Source: a virus
DNA length: 24,437 nucleotides
Virus record (IMG/VR): IMGVR_UViG_3300023174_002401
Location: 1-24,437 of that record
Strand: one strand, 5' to 3'
A program made the position numbers and the translations under genes. Below the pieces are notes generated by a model, which worked only from the letters and a program-made list of their open reading frames with translations, was not told the DNA's origin and searched no databases. Positions 13,632-23,246 of the stretch are shown one piece after another. Each line of letters begins with the position of its first letter. The stretch's first letter is position 1.

Positions 13632-15101
13632 ATGCCAGCAATTATAACAAATAAGTTTAGAATACACAACAGTGAACAATTTTCCGAGTCTTTTTCGGAA
13701 GCTTCTCCAAACATTTATTACCTAGGAATTGGTAGACCACAAGCTTGGGCTACTCAAACAAGAGGTGATTTAAGAACAGAAAATTTAGGAACAGATAGTG
13801 CTTCTATCACTCCTTCGGATAGTGTATTACAAGAGTTTAATACGTTTGACGATTTGCTTGCTGTAAAAAAAATAACATCATCTGACGTTTCTTATGTAAT
13901 ACCTAGAAGAAACTGGACAACAGGAACAACTTACGATATTTACAGACACGACTACGGTAACAGAATTACAGGAACAACATCAACTCAAACTTCAAATAGT
14001 GGTTCAACAACTTTATTTGATGCTACGTTTTATGTTTTAACTGCTGCTAGAAACGTTTATAAATGTTTAGATAATAATAGTAACGCATCTTCAACAACAG
14101 AACCAACAGGCACTTCTGTTAATATTATAACAACTGCTGATGGATATAAATGGAAATATATGTATACCTTATCAGCTTCTCAACAATCAAATTTTTTATC
14201 AACAGATTTTATGGCTGTATCAACAAACTCTACAGTATCATCAGCCGCTATTGATGGAGCTATTAATATAGTTAAAATAAAATCTGCTGGTTCAGGCGGA
14301 ACAAATGGAACATACACAAGTATTCCAATTCGAGGAGATGGTTCTTCAGGAACAGTTACAGTTGTGGTTTCAAGTGGAGCAGTTACATCAGTTACAATTA
14401 CAAACGTCGGAACAGGTTATACAATTGCTTACATTCGTAACGCAGATATAGTTTCTGCTGGAGCTACAGGTTTATCTGGTTCTGAAATAGATTGTATTAT
14501 TGAACCAAAAGGTGGCCATGGTTATGATGCTGTAAAAGAATTAGGTGGATTTTTTGTAATGTTAAACGTAAATTTAGAAGGAACAGAATCATCAAATACA
14601 GGAGACTTCACTGCTCAAAACGATTTTAGAAGAATAGTATTATTAAGAGATCCATATTCAAACGGAACTGTTGCTAGTTCTTCAACATTAAGAGCAACGA
14701 AAGCAGTTAGATTTGCTTCTTCACCAACTCCAGGAACTTTTCAAGTTGATGAAAAAATTACTCAAGCAACAACAGGTGCTGTAGGTAAAGTTGTTGAGTG
14801 GGACGCTACTAATAGAATATTACATTACATACAAACTAAATTTAATGATGAAGGTGTTGATAGTAATGGAAATTTAACAGCATTTAGTGGAGTAAATGTT
14901 ATCACAGGAGCAACTTCAAGTGCTACAGGTACACCGAGTTCGGTAGCAAGTGAAACTGCTGATCAAATTACATTTACAAATGGTTATAAAGGATCAGAAT
15001 TGGACAGACATAGAGGTGATGTTTTATATATTGAAAACAGAGCACCAATAACAAGAGCAGCCGACCAAACTGAAAATATCAAATTAGTAATTGAGTTTTA
15101 G
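13632..15101 (+). CDS. 8: Baseplate wedge protein gp8
   Basis: Wedge component that links gp6, gp7 and gp10 in the T4 baseplate. Family motifs align with T4 gp8 from memory: ITNKFRIHNSEQF at the start, YYLGIGRPQAW (29-39), the DDLLAVKKITSSDVSYVIPRRNW run with PRRNW at 91-95, YVLTAARNVYKCLDNN (134-149) and DGYKWKYMYTLS (170-181). At 489 aa it is longer than T4 gp8 (334 aa). The extra length includes Gly/Thr-rich beta regions, among them GTFQVDEKITQATTGAVGKVVEW, a unit also present in the proteins before and after it. It ends 8 nt before the next gene. Confidence 0.9.
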   Translation: MPAIITNKFRIHNSEQFSESFSEASPNIYYLGIGRPQAWATQTRGDLRTENLGTDSASITPSDSVLQEFNTFDDLLAVKKITSSDVSYVIPRRNWTTGTTYDIYRHDYGNRITGTTSTQTSNSGSTTLFDATFYVLTAARNVYKCLDNNSNASSTTEPTGTSVNIITTADGYKWKYMYTLSASQQSNFLSTDFMAVSTNSTVSSAAIDGAINIVKIKSAGSGGTNGTYTSIPIRGDGSSGTVTVVVSSGAVTSVTITNVGTGYTIAYIRNADIVSAGATGLSGSEIDCIIEPKGGHGYDAVKELGGFFVMLNVNLEGTESSNTGDFTAQNDFRRIVLLRDPYSNGTVASSSTLRATKAVRFASSPTPGTFQVDEKITQATTGAVGKVVEWDATNRILHYIQTKFNDEGVDSNGNLTAFSGVNVITGATSSATGTPSSVASETADQITFTNGYKGSELDRHRGDVLYIENRAPITRAADQTENIKLVIEF

Positions 15102-15109
15102 GGAGAAAT

Positions 15110-18100
15110 ATGCCAAGTCCAATAAAGACAACGCAGAAGCCTTATTTTGATGATTATAATGAGTCAAAAAAGTTTCATAGAATACTATACAGACCAGCAT
15201 ATGCTGTACAAGCTAGAGAATTAACTCAATCTCAAACAATTCTTCAAAACCAAATTGAAAGAGTATCAGATCACCTTTTTGAAAAAGGAGCAATGGTTAT
15301 TCCAGGAGAAATTGGATTTGATTTAAACTATTATGCTGTTAAACTTACATCTAAAACCTATTCATCAATATCAGATTACATTGGTAAACAAATAACAGGC
15401 GTTACTTCTGGAGTTATAGGTATTTGTGTTAATGCTGTCGCAAATAATGGAACAGATCCTGATACTTTATATGTAAAATATAATAAAACAGGAACAAATA
15501 ATACATCAATAGCATTTTCTTCTGGTGAAACTATAAACGCTACTTTAATTGGTAGTGCTTCAATTTTAGCTACGGCTGTTGTAAATTCAACAGCTACTGG
15601 TTCTGCTGCCAACATTGCTGCTGGCGTTTATTATATTAATGGATTTCACGTATCAGTAACAGAACAAACTTTAATATTAGACAAATATACAAATACACCT
15701 AGTTATAGAATTGGATTAACTATAACTGAAAGTTTTGTAACATCAAATGATGATGTCTCTTTAGTTGACAACGCTCAAGGTTCATCAAACGAAAATGCTC
15801 CAGGAGCTGATAGATTTAAAATAGATTTAACATTAGCTAAAAGAACATTAACATCAACAGATGATGCTAATTTTGTTGAATTATTAAGATTGTCAAATGG
15901 TATTAGATTAAATCAAGTTACTAGAACAAATTATGCTGTATTAGAAGATAATATGGCAAGAAGAACGTATGATGAATCTGGAGATTATAGTATTAGAGGT
16001 TTTGATGTTGACATGAGAGAACATTTATTAGATGGAAATAATAGAGGTATCTATACTTCTCCTACAGGCGATGAAGCCTTGTTAGCTGCTGGTGTAAATC
16101 CAGGTAAAGCATATGTTAAAGGTTATGAAATAGAAACTTTAGGAACTTCTTATGTAGAAATAGATAAAGCTAGAAATTTTAGTTCTGAAAATAATTTTAA
16201 TACAAGATTTGATGTAGAAAATTATGTTAATGTTACAAATGTTTACGGCACTCCTGATATAGGATTTGTATCTAGTGATGTTGAAGCATTTAAAAATGTA
16301 AATCTATATGATACAGCAACATCATCAAGAGGAACAGAACAATCAACTGTTGGTGTAACTGTACCACAAATAGGTAGAGCTAAATCGAGAGGATTCGAAT
16401 TAAATAGTGGAACAGCAAGTTCAAATATATTTGCTAGTTCTTCTTTAACAAGTGCTGTTTACAAACATTATCTATTTGATATAGAAATGTTTACACACTT
16501 AAACATTAAAACAGCAATAGATTTTACGGATGGAGAAAAAGTAACAGGTGGCACTTCAGGCGCTTATGGTTATGTTCAATCTTTAGATTCTATAAAAACT
16601 TCAGCTGTTACTAGTATTTCGGTTGCAAATCCAGGTGTTGTAACATTAAATTCACATTCATTTAGAGAAGGACAACAAATTACATTAACTGGCGGTTCGT
16701 TCTCAATCAGTAGTGCTGCTTATTCTAGTGGAACTGTATTTACAGTAAAAAATCCTACTACAAACACTTTTCAATTATACGATTCAACAGGAACATCTTC
16801 AATAAACGTAACTGCTTATAGTTCAGCTCCAACAGCTGCACATGGAGTTGTGGTACTTAATAATGTAACTGGAACTTTTGTTGCTGGTGAAACAATAACA
16901 GGAGCTTCTTCATCATTGACAGCTGTTATTCAAGATAATAGATATGGATTTAATGGTGTACAAACTTTTGATTTTACTTCAGTAAAACAAATTGGTATGT
17001 CAGGTTCTCCAACATACACTGCTGATGTTTCCACAAATTCTACTTACGGAGATAATTATACAATATTTGGTTCACTATCAGTAGCTAATAACGGAACAGC
17101 AGTAACAGGATTCGGTACACTATTTACCTCCGAATTAAGAATTGGAGATAATATTACATTTACTACAGACGCAGGAAGTTCAATAACTAGAATAGTTGAA
17201 TCTATTTCATCTAATACAAGTTTAGAATTGTCAACAGCCGTAGGAGCTTCTGATGTATCTACAAAAACTATAGCAATAAGAAAAAGAGGAAAATTACAAG
17301 GTTCTAATAAAAATATTTCAATATTTGAATTACCTTATAATGTTATTAAAACATTAAAAACAACTGCTAATGGTGGAATTACAGACACAAATTTTAAAAT
17401 AAGACGACATTTTACAGCAACATTATCTTCAGGTAGCGCTACTATTACTGCCGGCACAAACGAAATATTTTCTAGTCTAACCGAAAAAGATTTTTCAGTT
17501 TCTATAATGAGTATTGGTTCAGCAACAGCTGGAGCTGTAGGAGATGTATTAAGTCTTTCGGGCAATAATCATAATGGTAGTGCTATATTTACTTTAGGAG
17601 GTTCGCCTACAGGAAAAACTTTAACTTTAAATTTTGGAACAAATTATTCTAACGCTAAAATTAAAATATTAGCTACTATTAATCGTTCAGTTGCTGGTTC
17701 TAAAACAAAAACTTTAAATACAAGTTCTACAAAACATGTAACAAGTCAAACAGAAATAGAATCTGGTATTATTAATTTAGGCAAAGCAGACATATATGTA
17801 ATTAATAATATTTACATGTCAGCAAATTTCTCTACACCAGCTACAACCTCAGATACAAATGTAACTAATAGATTTATATTAGATAACGGTCAAAGAGATA
17901 ATTTTTACGATATAGGTAGAATTAAATTAAAAACAGGATCTATAATACCTACAGGTCGATTACTAATAAACTTTGATTATTTTTCTCATGGTTCAGGAGA
18001 TTATTTTGATGTAGATTCTTATTCTGGCGTTATTACTTACTCAAATATACCTGAATATACTTCTGATACTACAGGCAAAACATATAAATTAAGAGACTGT

Positions 18101-21100
18101 TTGGATTTAAGACCTAGAGTTGATGATGCTTCAACAATAATAAGTTCAGGACAAGATAGACAATATAGTGGAACAGGAGCTTCTACTATAGATATGGTAC
18201 AGTTTGGTTCTGATCTAAGTACAGATTTAGAATATTATTTACCTAGAATAGATAAAATATTTTTAGATAAAGATGGTAATTTTAAAGTTGTTTCAGGATC
18301 TAGTGCTTTAAATCCACAAATACCTAAAGGTCTTGAAAATGCTATGCACCTTTATACAATATATTTAAATCCTTATACACTAAACACTTCAGATTTAAAA
18401 ATTGAAAAAATTGATAACAAAAGATATACAATGAGAGACATTGGTGCTTTAGAAAAAAGAATTTCAAATGTTGAATATTATACACAGTTATCTTTATTAG
18501 AAACAAATGCTCAATCATTACAAATACAAGATGCTGAAGGATTTGATAGATTTAAAAACGGATTTGTTGTAGATAATTTTACAGGTCATGGTATAGGTGA
18601 TGTAGGAAATTTAGATTATAAAGTTTCTATGGACATGGCCGGCGGATATGTTAGACCAATGTTTAATTCTGAATCTGTACAATTAACTGAAGCTACCGGA
18701 GAAGGAAATACTACAGTTACAAATACAAATAGAACGTCAGCTGGTTATCAAAAAACAGGAGATTTAATCACTTTACCTTATACTGAAACAACTTTAATTA
18801 ATCAACCTTATGCTAGCAAATATATTAATGTAAATCCTTTTAATGTATTTACGTGGGCAGGTTCCGTTACACTTGATCCTCCGGGCGATGAATGGAAAGA
18901 AACTAATAGAGCGCCAGATTTAATAATTAATGAGCAAGGAGCTTTTGATACTATGGTTTCTAATTTAGGTAATCCTAATTTAGAAAGTGTAGAAATAGAT
19001 ACAATATGGAATGAATGGCAAGATTTTTGGCAAGGAACGCCAAGTGAAACATCAACAACAAGCGGAATCTACAGAGGAGCAAATCAGGTTGCTGGTAATG
19101 GAAGAGGCGCAGGTGGATGGACAGTATTAGCACAAGATGTAACAACAACATCCACACAACAAGTTTCTCAAACAAGAACAGGTATTAGAACATCTATAGT
19201 TCCTCAAGTTATAAGAACATCTTTAGGTGATAAAGTTATAAATGTTGCCTTTATTCCTTTTATCAGAAGTAGAATAATAAACTTTACAGCTACAAGATTA
19301 AAACCCAATACAAGAGTTTATGCTTATTTTGATAATGTTTCGATAACTTCATATATTACACCAACAGGAGGTTCTTTAGGTGGAAATTTAATAACAGATG
19401 CAAATGGTTCTGTATCGGGAACTTTTGCTATACCAGATTCTACAAATAGTTCTAATCCTAGATGGAGAACAGGCCAAAGAATATTCAGATTAACAAGTTC
19501 ATCTGGAAATTCATACACTGATGTTGAAACATCAGCGGAAGGTGATTATATTGCTAAAGGTTCTTTAGAAACAGTACAAAATACGGTAGTGTCAACGAGG
19601 GAACCTCAAACAGTTAGACAAACTGTTAATGATACTAGAAATATTAATAGAACATCTACAAGAACAACGCAAGAAGTAATACAATGGATTGACCCAATAG
19701 CACAAACATTTTTAATAGATGATACTGGTGGTGTATTTGTAACATCTATTGAAACTTATTTCCAATCAAAAGATCAAAACATTCCTGTTACATTACAGAT
19801 TAGAGAAGTTGTAAATGGTTATCCTTCTCGTACAATTGTTCCTTTTGGTGAAGTTGTTTTAAATCCTAGTCAAGTTAATATAAGCGATGATGCTACTGTT
19901 TCAACTAAATTTACTTTTCCTTCGCCAGTTTATTTACAAGAAAAAACAGAATATTCCTTTTGTTTATTAAGTAACTGTAACAAATATAATGCTTTTGTTG
20001 CAAGACTTGGTGATACTCAAATAGGATCTGATAGAACAATATCTCAAAATCCTTATGCTGGAGTTTTGTTTAAATCTCAAAATGGTTCAACTTGGACAGC
20101 AGAACAAATGGAAGATATAAAATTTAAAATTAATAGAGCCGAATTTGAAGATGTAGATGGAACTGTTACATTGGTCAATGACTCTTTGCCAACAAAAACA
20201 TTACCTACAAATTCTTTAAGAACAACAAATAGTTCAGGTGTAATAAGAGTATTTCACAGAAATCACGGTATGCACGGAACATCAAACAATGTTACAATTT
20301 CTGGAGTTGCTGCTGGTACATATAATGGTATTACACATACACAAATTAATGGAACATATACAAGTATTTCAAATGTAACATTAGATAGTTATGATATTAC
20401 AACGGCTGGCACAGCAACTTCTACAGGAGATATTGGCGGCTCAACAGTTACAGTAACTCAAAATAGATTATTTGATGTTGCTTGTTTAAATTTATCAACT
20501 ATGACTGTACCTTCAACTAATATGTACTATACTATGAGAACAACTACGGGCAAATCTGTACATGGTTCCGAAACGGAATTTAATCTATCTTCAATTTCAA
20601 ACTATATTAATGTAAATATAGGAAATAATATTTACTTCAATTCTCCTCAATTAGTAGCAAGTTCTATAAATGAAACTAACGAGATGGCAGGAAGCAAATC
20701 ATTATTTGTTAATTTATCTATGTCAACGGAAAATACAAAACTATCTCCTGTTTTAGACACAAAACGTATAAGCATGGTTGCTGTACAAAATAGATTAAAT
20801 AATCCTACTTCAGGTAATACGCCAAATTATATATCTGATATTAATTCAACAGGAACATCATCAGCAGCAGTTTATTTAACTAGACCTATTGTTTTAGAAA
20901 ATGCTTCAACAGCATTAGATATTAGATTGACTCAAAATATTAGATCAAGTTCTTCTGTAAAAGTTTACTACAGAGTTACAAGTTCCGCAGAAGTAAGAAA
21001 TATTAATGATTTAACGTGGGCGCCATTTAATACTGATGGTAGTGAAGATATATCTGTAACACCATCTGAAGATGATTTTACATTTAAAGAATACAAATAT

Positions 21101-21217
21101 TCTGTAACAGGAATAAAACAATTTACAGCATTTCAAATTAAAGTAGTTATGAAAGGATCAATTTCTTCTTATCCTCCAATTATAAGAGATTTAAGAGGAA
21201 TTGCTTTAGCAGCTTAA
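15110..21217 (+). CDS. Giant tail/baseplate protein with DUF4815-type N-terminus
   Basis: A 2035-aa virion protein, expected in the outer baseplate or proximal fibre. Residues about 15-75 (KKFHRILYRPAYAVQARELT, QTILQNQIERVSDHLFEKGAMVIPGE) are the signature I know from DUF4815 proteins of myophages. Beta units GEKVTGGTSGAYGYVQ and GETITGASSSLTAVIQ follow, with SHSFREGQQITLTGG-type domains. The middle has a conserved structural core (PRIDKIFLDKDGNFKVV, MRDIGALEKRISNVEYYTQLSLLE). A 1230-1400 part carries LPYTETTLINQPYASKYINVNPFNVFTWAG and IWNEWQDFWQG. The C-terminal third has WIDPIAQTFLIDDTGGVFVTSIETYF and a HRNHGMHGTSNNVTISGV domain. A GGGAG ribosome site precedes ATG 15110. It may fill the role of T4 gp10 and gp9 together, which is inference. 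Confidence 0.85.
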   Translation: MPSPIKTTQKPYFDDYNESKKFHRILYRPAYAVQARELTQSQTILQNQIERVSDHLFEKGAMVIPGEIGFDLNYYAVKLTSKTYSSISDYIGKQITGVTSGVIGICVNAVANNGTDPDTLYVKYNKTGTNNTSIAFSSGETINATLIGSASILATAVVNSTATGSAANIAAGVYYINGFHVSVTEQTLILDKYTNTPSYRIGLTITESFVTSNDDVSLVDNAQGSSNENAPGADRFKIDLTLAKRTLTSTDDANFVELLRLSNGIRLNQVTRTNYAVLEDNMARRTYDESGDYSIRGFDVDMREHLLDGNNRGIYTSPTGDEALLAAGVNPGKAYVKGYEIETLGTSYVEIDKARNFSSENNFNTRFDVENYVNVTNVYGTPDIGFVSSDVEAFKNVNLYDTATSSRGTEQSTVGVTVPQIGRAKSRGFELNSGTASSNIFASSSLTSAVYKHYLFDIEMFTHLNIKTAIDFTDGEKVTGGTSGAYGYVQSLDSIKTSAVTSISVANPGVVTLNSHSFREGQQITLTGGSFSISSAAYSSGTVFTVKNPTTNTFQLYDSTGTSSINVTAYSSAPTAAHGVVVLNNVTGTFVAGETITGASSSLTAVIQDNRYGFNGVQTFDFTSVKQIGMSGSPTYTADVSTNSTYGDNYTIFGSLSVANNGTAVTGFGTLFTSELRIGDNITFTTDAGSSITRIVESISSNTSLELSTAVGASDVSTKTIAIRKRGKLQGSNKNISIFELPYNVIKTLKTTANGGITDTNFKIRRHFTATLSSGSATITAGTNEIFSSLTEKDFSVSIMSIGSATAGAVGDVLSLSGNNHNGSAIFTLGGSPTGKTLTLNFGTNYSNAKIKILATINRSVAGSKTKTLNTSSTKHVTSQTEIESGIINLGKADIYVINNIYMSANFSTPATTSDTNVTNRFILDNGQRDNFYDIGRIKLKTGSIIPTGRLLINFDYFSHGSGDYFDVDSYSGVITYSNIPEYTSDTTGKTYKLRDCLDLRPRVDDASTIISSGQDRQYSGTGASTIDMVQFGSDLSTDLEYYLPRIDKIFLDKDGNFKVVSGSSALNPQIPKGLENAMHLYTIYLNPYTLNTSDLKIEKIDNKRYTMRDIGALEKRISNVEYYTQLSLLETNAQSLQIQDAEGFDRFKNGFVVDNFTGHGIGDVGNLDYKVSMDMAGGYVRPMFNSESVQLTEATGEGNTTVTNTNRTSAGYQKTGDLITLPYTETTLINQPYASKYINVNPFNVFTWAGSVTLDPPGDEWKETNRAPDLIINEQGAFDTMVSNLGNPNLESVEIDTIWNEWQDFWQGTPSETSTTSGIYRGANQVAGNGRGAGGWTVLAQDVTTTSTQQVSQTRTGIRTSIVPQVIRTSLGDKVINVAFIPFIRSRIINFTATRLKPNTRVYAYFDNVSITSYITPTGGSLGGNLITDANGSVSGTFAIPDSTNSSNPRWRTGQRIFRLTSSSGNSYTDVETSAEGDYIAKGSLETVQNTVVSTREPQTVRQTVNDTRNINRTSTRTTQEVIQWIDPIAQTFLIDDTGGVFVTSIETYFQSKDQNIPVTLQIREVVNGYPSRTIVPFGEVVLNPSQVNISDDATVSTKFTFPSPVYLQEKTEYSFCLLSNCNKYNAFVARLGDTQIGSDRTISQNPYAGVLFKSQNGSTWTAEQMEDIKFKINRAEFEDVDGTVTLVNDSLPTKTLPTNSLRTTNSSGVIRVFHRNHGMHGTSNNVTISGVAAGTYNGITHTQINGTYTSISNVTLDSYDITTAGTATSTGDIGGSTVTVTQNRLFDVACLNLSTMTVPSTNMYYTMRTTTGKSVHGSETEFNLSSISNYINVNIGNNIYFNSPQLVASSINETNEMAGSKSLFVNLSMSTENTKLSPVLDTKRISMVAVQNRLNNPTSGNTPNYISDINSTGTSSAAVYLTRPIVLENASTALDIRLTQNIRSSSSVKVYYRVTSSAEVRNINDLTWAPFNTDGSEDISVTPSEDDFTFKEYKYSVTGIKQFTAFQIKVVMKGSISSYPPIIRDLRGIALAA

Positions 21218-21218
21218 T

Positions 21219-21437
21219 ATGAAATTAAAAGTTCAAGGTTATGATTCATTGGTTAGAGATACAAACTCTAATGCTATTATTAATACTAATAAAAAAGAAT
21301 ATGAATTATATATGAGTAGAATTAAATCTCGTGAAAAACAAAGTGATGAAATAAGAAATGCTGTTAAAGAAATAAATACTTTAAAAACTGAATTACAAGA
21401 AATTAAAAATTTATTAAAAGAGGTTATAAAAAAATAA
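21219..21437 (+). CDS. 72-aa coiled-coil protein, conserved in marine T4-like phages
   Basis: ATG 21219, 1 nt after the giant gene's stop. The start (MKLKVQGYDSLVRDTNSNAIINTNKKEYELYMSR) resembles small proteins seen at this position in cyanophages, recalled rather than searched. The C-terminal 35 residues form a clear helix with heptad spacing (EIRNAVKEINTLKTELQEIKNLLKEVI), so it probably oligomerises or clamps neighbouring tail proteins. Followed 3 nt later by the fibre-like gene. Confidence 0.75.
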   Translation: MKLKVQGYDSLVRDTNSNAIINTNKKEYELYMSRIKSREKQSDEIRNAVKEINTLKTELQEIKNLLKEVIKK

Positions 21438-21440
21438 AAA

Positions 21441-22772
21441 ATGGCATACACAGTAATTAATACTACAGATACACTAGAACAGATGCGAGTTAAGTTAAAC
21501 AACTTGACTACAAACGATTTTGGTGATCCTGCTTTACTAGCACCAGCAGGTATATCCTCAACTTCTGTGGTTGGAGCTGTAGTTGAATTGGCAGCTGTTG
21601 CTTTTGCTGCTGGAGGTTTTAGTATTAAAGATTCTGCTAATACCACTCAAACTATTAGTTCTGGTCAAACATTAACCGTACTTGGCACAACAAATCAAAT
21701 TAATGCTGTTGTAAGTCCTACACGTACTCTAACTTTAAGTTTTCCAACTAACGTAACATTACCTGGGAATTTAACAACTATAGGAACACTACATACATTA
21801 GGCACAATAGAAATTAGCGGAAACAATATTAGATCAACAGATTCTACCACAGTTAGAATTAACGATTCTTTAAATGTTAATGGTAGTGTGTCATCAACTT
21901 CTGTAACTTCAACAGGTGCTATTTCAGGAACTACTATTACAGGTTCTTCTACAATTCAAGGTACAGATTTAATTTTAACAGGTTCAGCAGGAATTCAATT
22001 TGAAGGATCTACAGCTGACAATTTTGAAACAACTTTAGTTGTTGTTGATCCAACAGCAGATAGAACTATTACAATACCAAACGTAACAGGAACAATAGTT
22101 ACTACAGGAGACACAGGTACGGTTACAAGTACAATGATTGCTGATGGTACAATCGTAAATGGTGATATTGCTGACGGTACAATTAGAGGTGCTAAATTAA
22201 ACGTATCTACTGATAATGTTACTTTTGGTACCGTAACTGCTACTAATTTTACAGGTATAGCTTCAATAGCTACTGCTGTTACATTGGGAGCTAATAATTC
22301 AAATAATGAAACAGTTTATTTGGTTTTTTCTGATACAGCTACAGGCAATCAAAGTTTAGAAACAGATACAAGTTTATCATACAATCCATCAACGAATATA
22401 TTATCTACAACAGCTACACAAGCACGATATGCCGATTTAGCTGAGATTTATGAAACTGACAAACTTTATGATGTTGGTACTGTCGTAATGGTGGGCGGAG
22501 AAAAAGAAGTTACAGAGTGTTTTGTTGGTAAAAGAGCTCTTGGTGTTATATCTGATAGGCCTGCTTTTTTAATGAACTCTCAAGCTAAAGGACAACCAAT
22601 TGCATTAAAAGGACGTGTTAAAGTAAAAGTTGTGGGCACTGTTAAAAAAGGTGATGAGTTGGTTGCCGGTAATGGTGGTTTTGCTACAACTATTAGTGAA
22701 GAATTTACTAAAGTATTTGCTATCGCATTAGAAGATAATGAAAAAGGCCTAATAGAGGCAATTATACTATAA
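21441..22772 (+). CDS. Fibre-like virion protein with C-terminal assembly-type domain
   Basis: 443-aa beta-rich protein. The N-terminus (YTVINTTDTLEQMRVKLNNLTTNDFGDPALL) resembles attachment ends of marine phage structural proteins. The middle is built of short Thr/Ser/Gly repeats (GTLHTLGTIEISGNNIRS, MIADGTIVNGDIADGTIRG) that suit a trimeric shaft. From about residue 333 the ARYADLAEIYETDKLYDVGTVVMVGG segment begins, followed by RALGVISDRPAFLMNS, PIALKGRVKVKVVG and KKGDELVAG. This resembles C-terminal domains near the peptidase G2/intramolecular chaperone class of tail fibres. I see no proof of self-cleavage. It ends in an inverted repeat shared with the next gene's start. Confidence 0.75.
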   Translation: MAYTVINTTDTLEQMRVKLNNLTTNDFGDPALLAPAGISSTSVVGAVVELAAVAFAAGGFSIKDSANTTQTISSGQTLTVLGTTNQINAVVSPTRTLTLSFPTNVTLPGNLTTIGTLHTLGTIEISGNNIRSTDSTTVRINDSLNVNGSVSSTSVTSTGAISGTTITGSSTIQGTDLILTGSAGIQFEGSTADNFETTLVVVDPTADRTITIPNVTGTIVTTGDTGTVTSTMIADGTIVNGDIADGTIRGAKLNVSTDNVTFGTVTATNFTGIASIATAVTLGANNSNNETVYLVFSDTATGNQSLETDTSLSYNPSTNILSTTATQARYADLAEIYETDKLYDVGTVVMVGGEKEVTECFVGKRALGVISDRPAFLMNSQAKGQPIALKGRVKVKVVGTVKKGDELVAGNGGFATTISEEFTKVFAIALEDNEKGLIEAIIL

Positions 22773-22798
22773 TTTTACTGTACTAAATATTATAGTAT
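22764..22798 (+). promoter_or_regulatory. Inverted repeat spanning fibre stop and cupin start
   Basis: ATACTATAAT (22764-22773) and ATTATAGTAT (22789-22798) are perfect 10-nt inverted copies around a 15-nt loop. The upstream arm contains the fibre gene's stop and the downstream arm contains the first bases of the cupin ATG (22797). The stem is all A/T except one G-C pair. It could act as a transcript end or hide the cupin start. ACTAAATA, a weak late-box variant, ends 7 nt before the ATG. Confidence 0.45.
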
Positions 22799-23246
22799 GA
22801 TTAATGATTTAACTGATGAAATTTTATCCTTTTCAAGATACGAAAACAATCAAATCATTTATATAGATAAAAAAGGTAAAGACTATAAAGTTAAAAACGA
22901 AATAACTTATGGTACTTGGATTAAAACCTATAAAGATATTCCTCATATAAAAGTTGAAGGTTTAGAAGATAAATCATTTCATTCAAAAATATTAAAAGAT
23001 TTTAATTTAGATCATAAAGTAAATAGCGTTCATTTATTTTATAATCAATATGGTGGATTTTCTTTTCCAGAACATGCGGATGACACTAACGTTTTTTTAT
23101 ATATTGTAAAAGGATCAAAAAAAGTTTATATAGATAAACATCCAGTTTTAGTAAAAGAAGAACAAGCTGTTTTTATACCAAAAGGATTAAAGCACAAAGT
23201 TGATAGTTTATCAAATACTTGGGCATTAAGTATAGGATTTAATTAA
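22797..23246 (+). CDS. Cupin/JmjC-like metal-binding protein
   Basis: 149-aa protein with a compact double-stranded beta-helix. NSVHLFYNQYGGFSFPEHADDTNVFLYIVKGSKKVYID carries an HxD pair (His93, Asp95), and VFIPKGLKHKVDSL adds His133, the layout of cupin-fold Fe(II) dioxygenases (JmjC/AspH-like) or metal-binding cupins. The N-terminal 75 residues are not recognised. The stop overlaps the ATG of the radical SAM gene as TAATG, so the two are almost certainly co-translated and may act on one substrate. Whether it is an oxygenase or only a binding or recognition protein is open: no clear 2OG-binding Arg is visible at the end (TWALSIGFN). Confidence 0.7.
   Translation: MINDLTDEILSFSRYENNQIIYIDKKGKDYKVKNEITYGTWIKTYKDIPHIKVEGLEDKSFHSKILKDFNLDHKVNSVHLFYNQYGGFSFPEHADDTNVFLYIVKGSKKVYIDKHPVLVKEEQAVFIPKGLKHKVDSLSNTWALSIGFN

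Noticed and set aside
21239-21646. 135-aa minus-strand frame
   Set aside because: Spans the 72-aa and fibre genes on the other strand; composition is that of a mirrored coding sequence.
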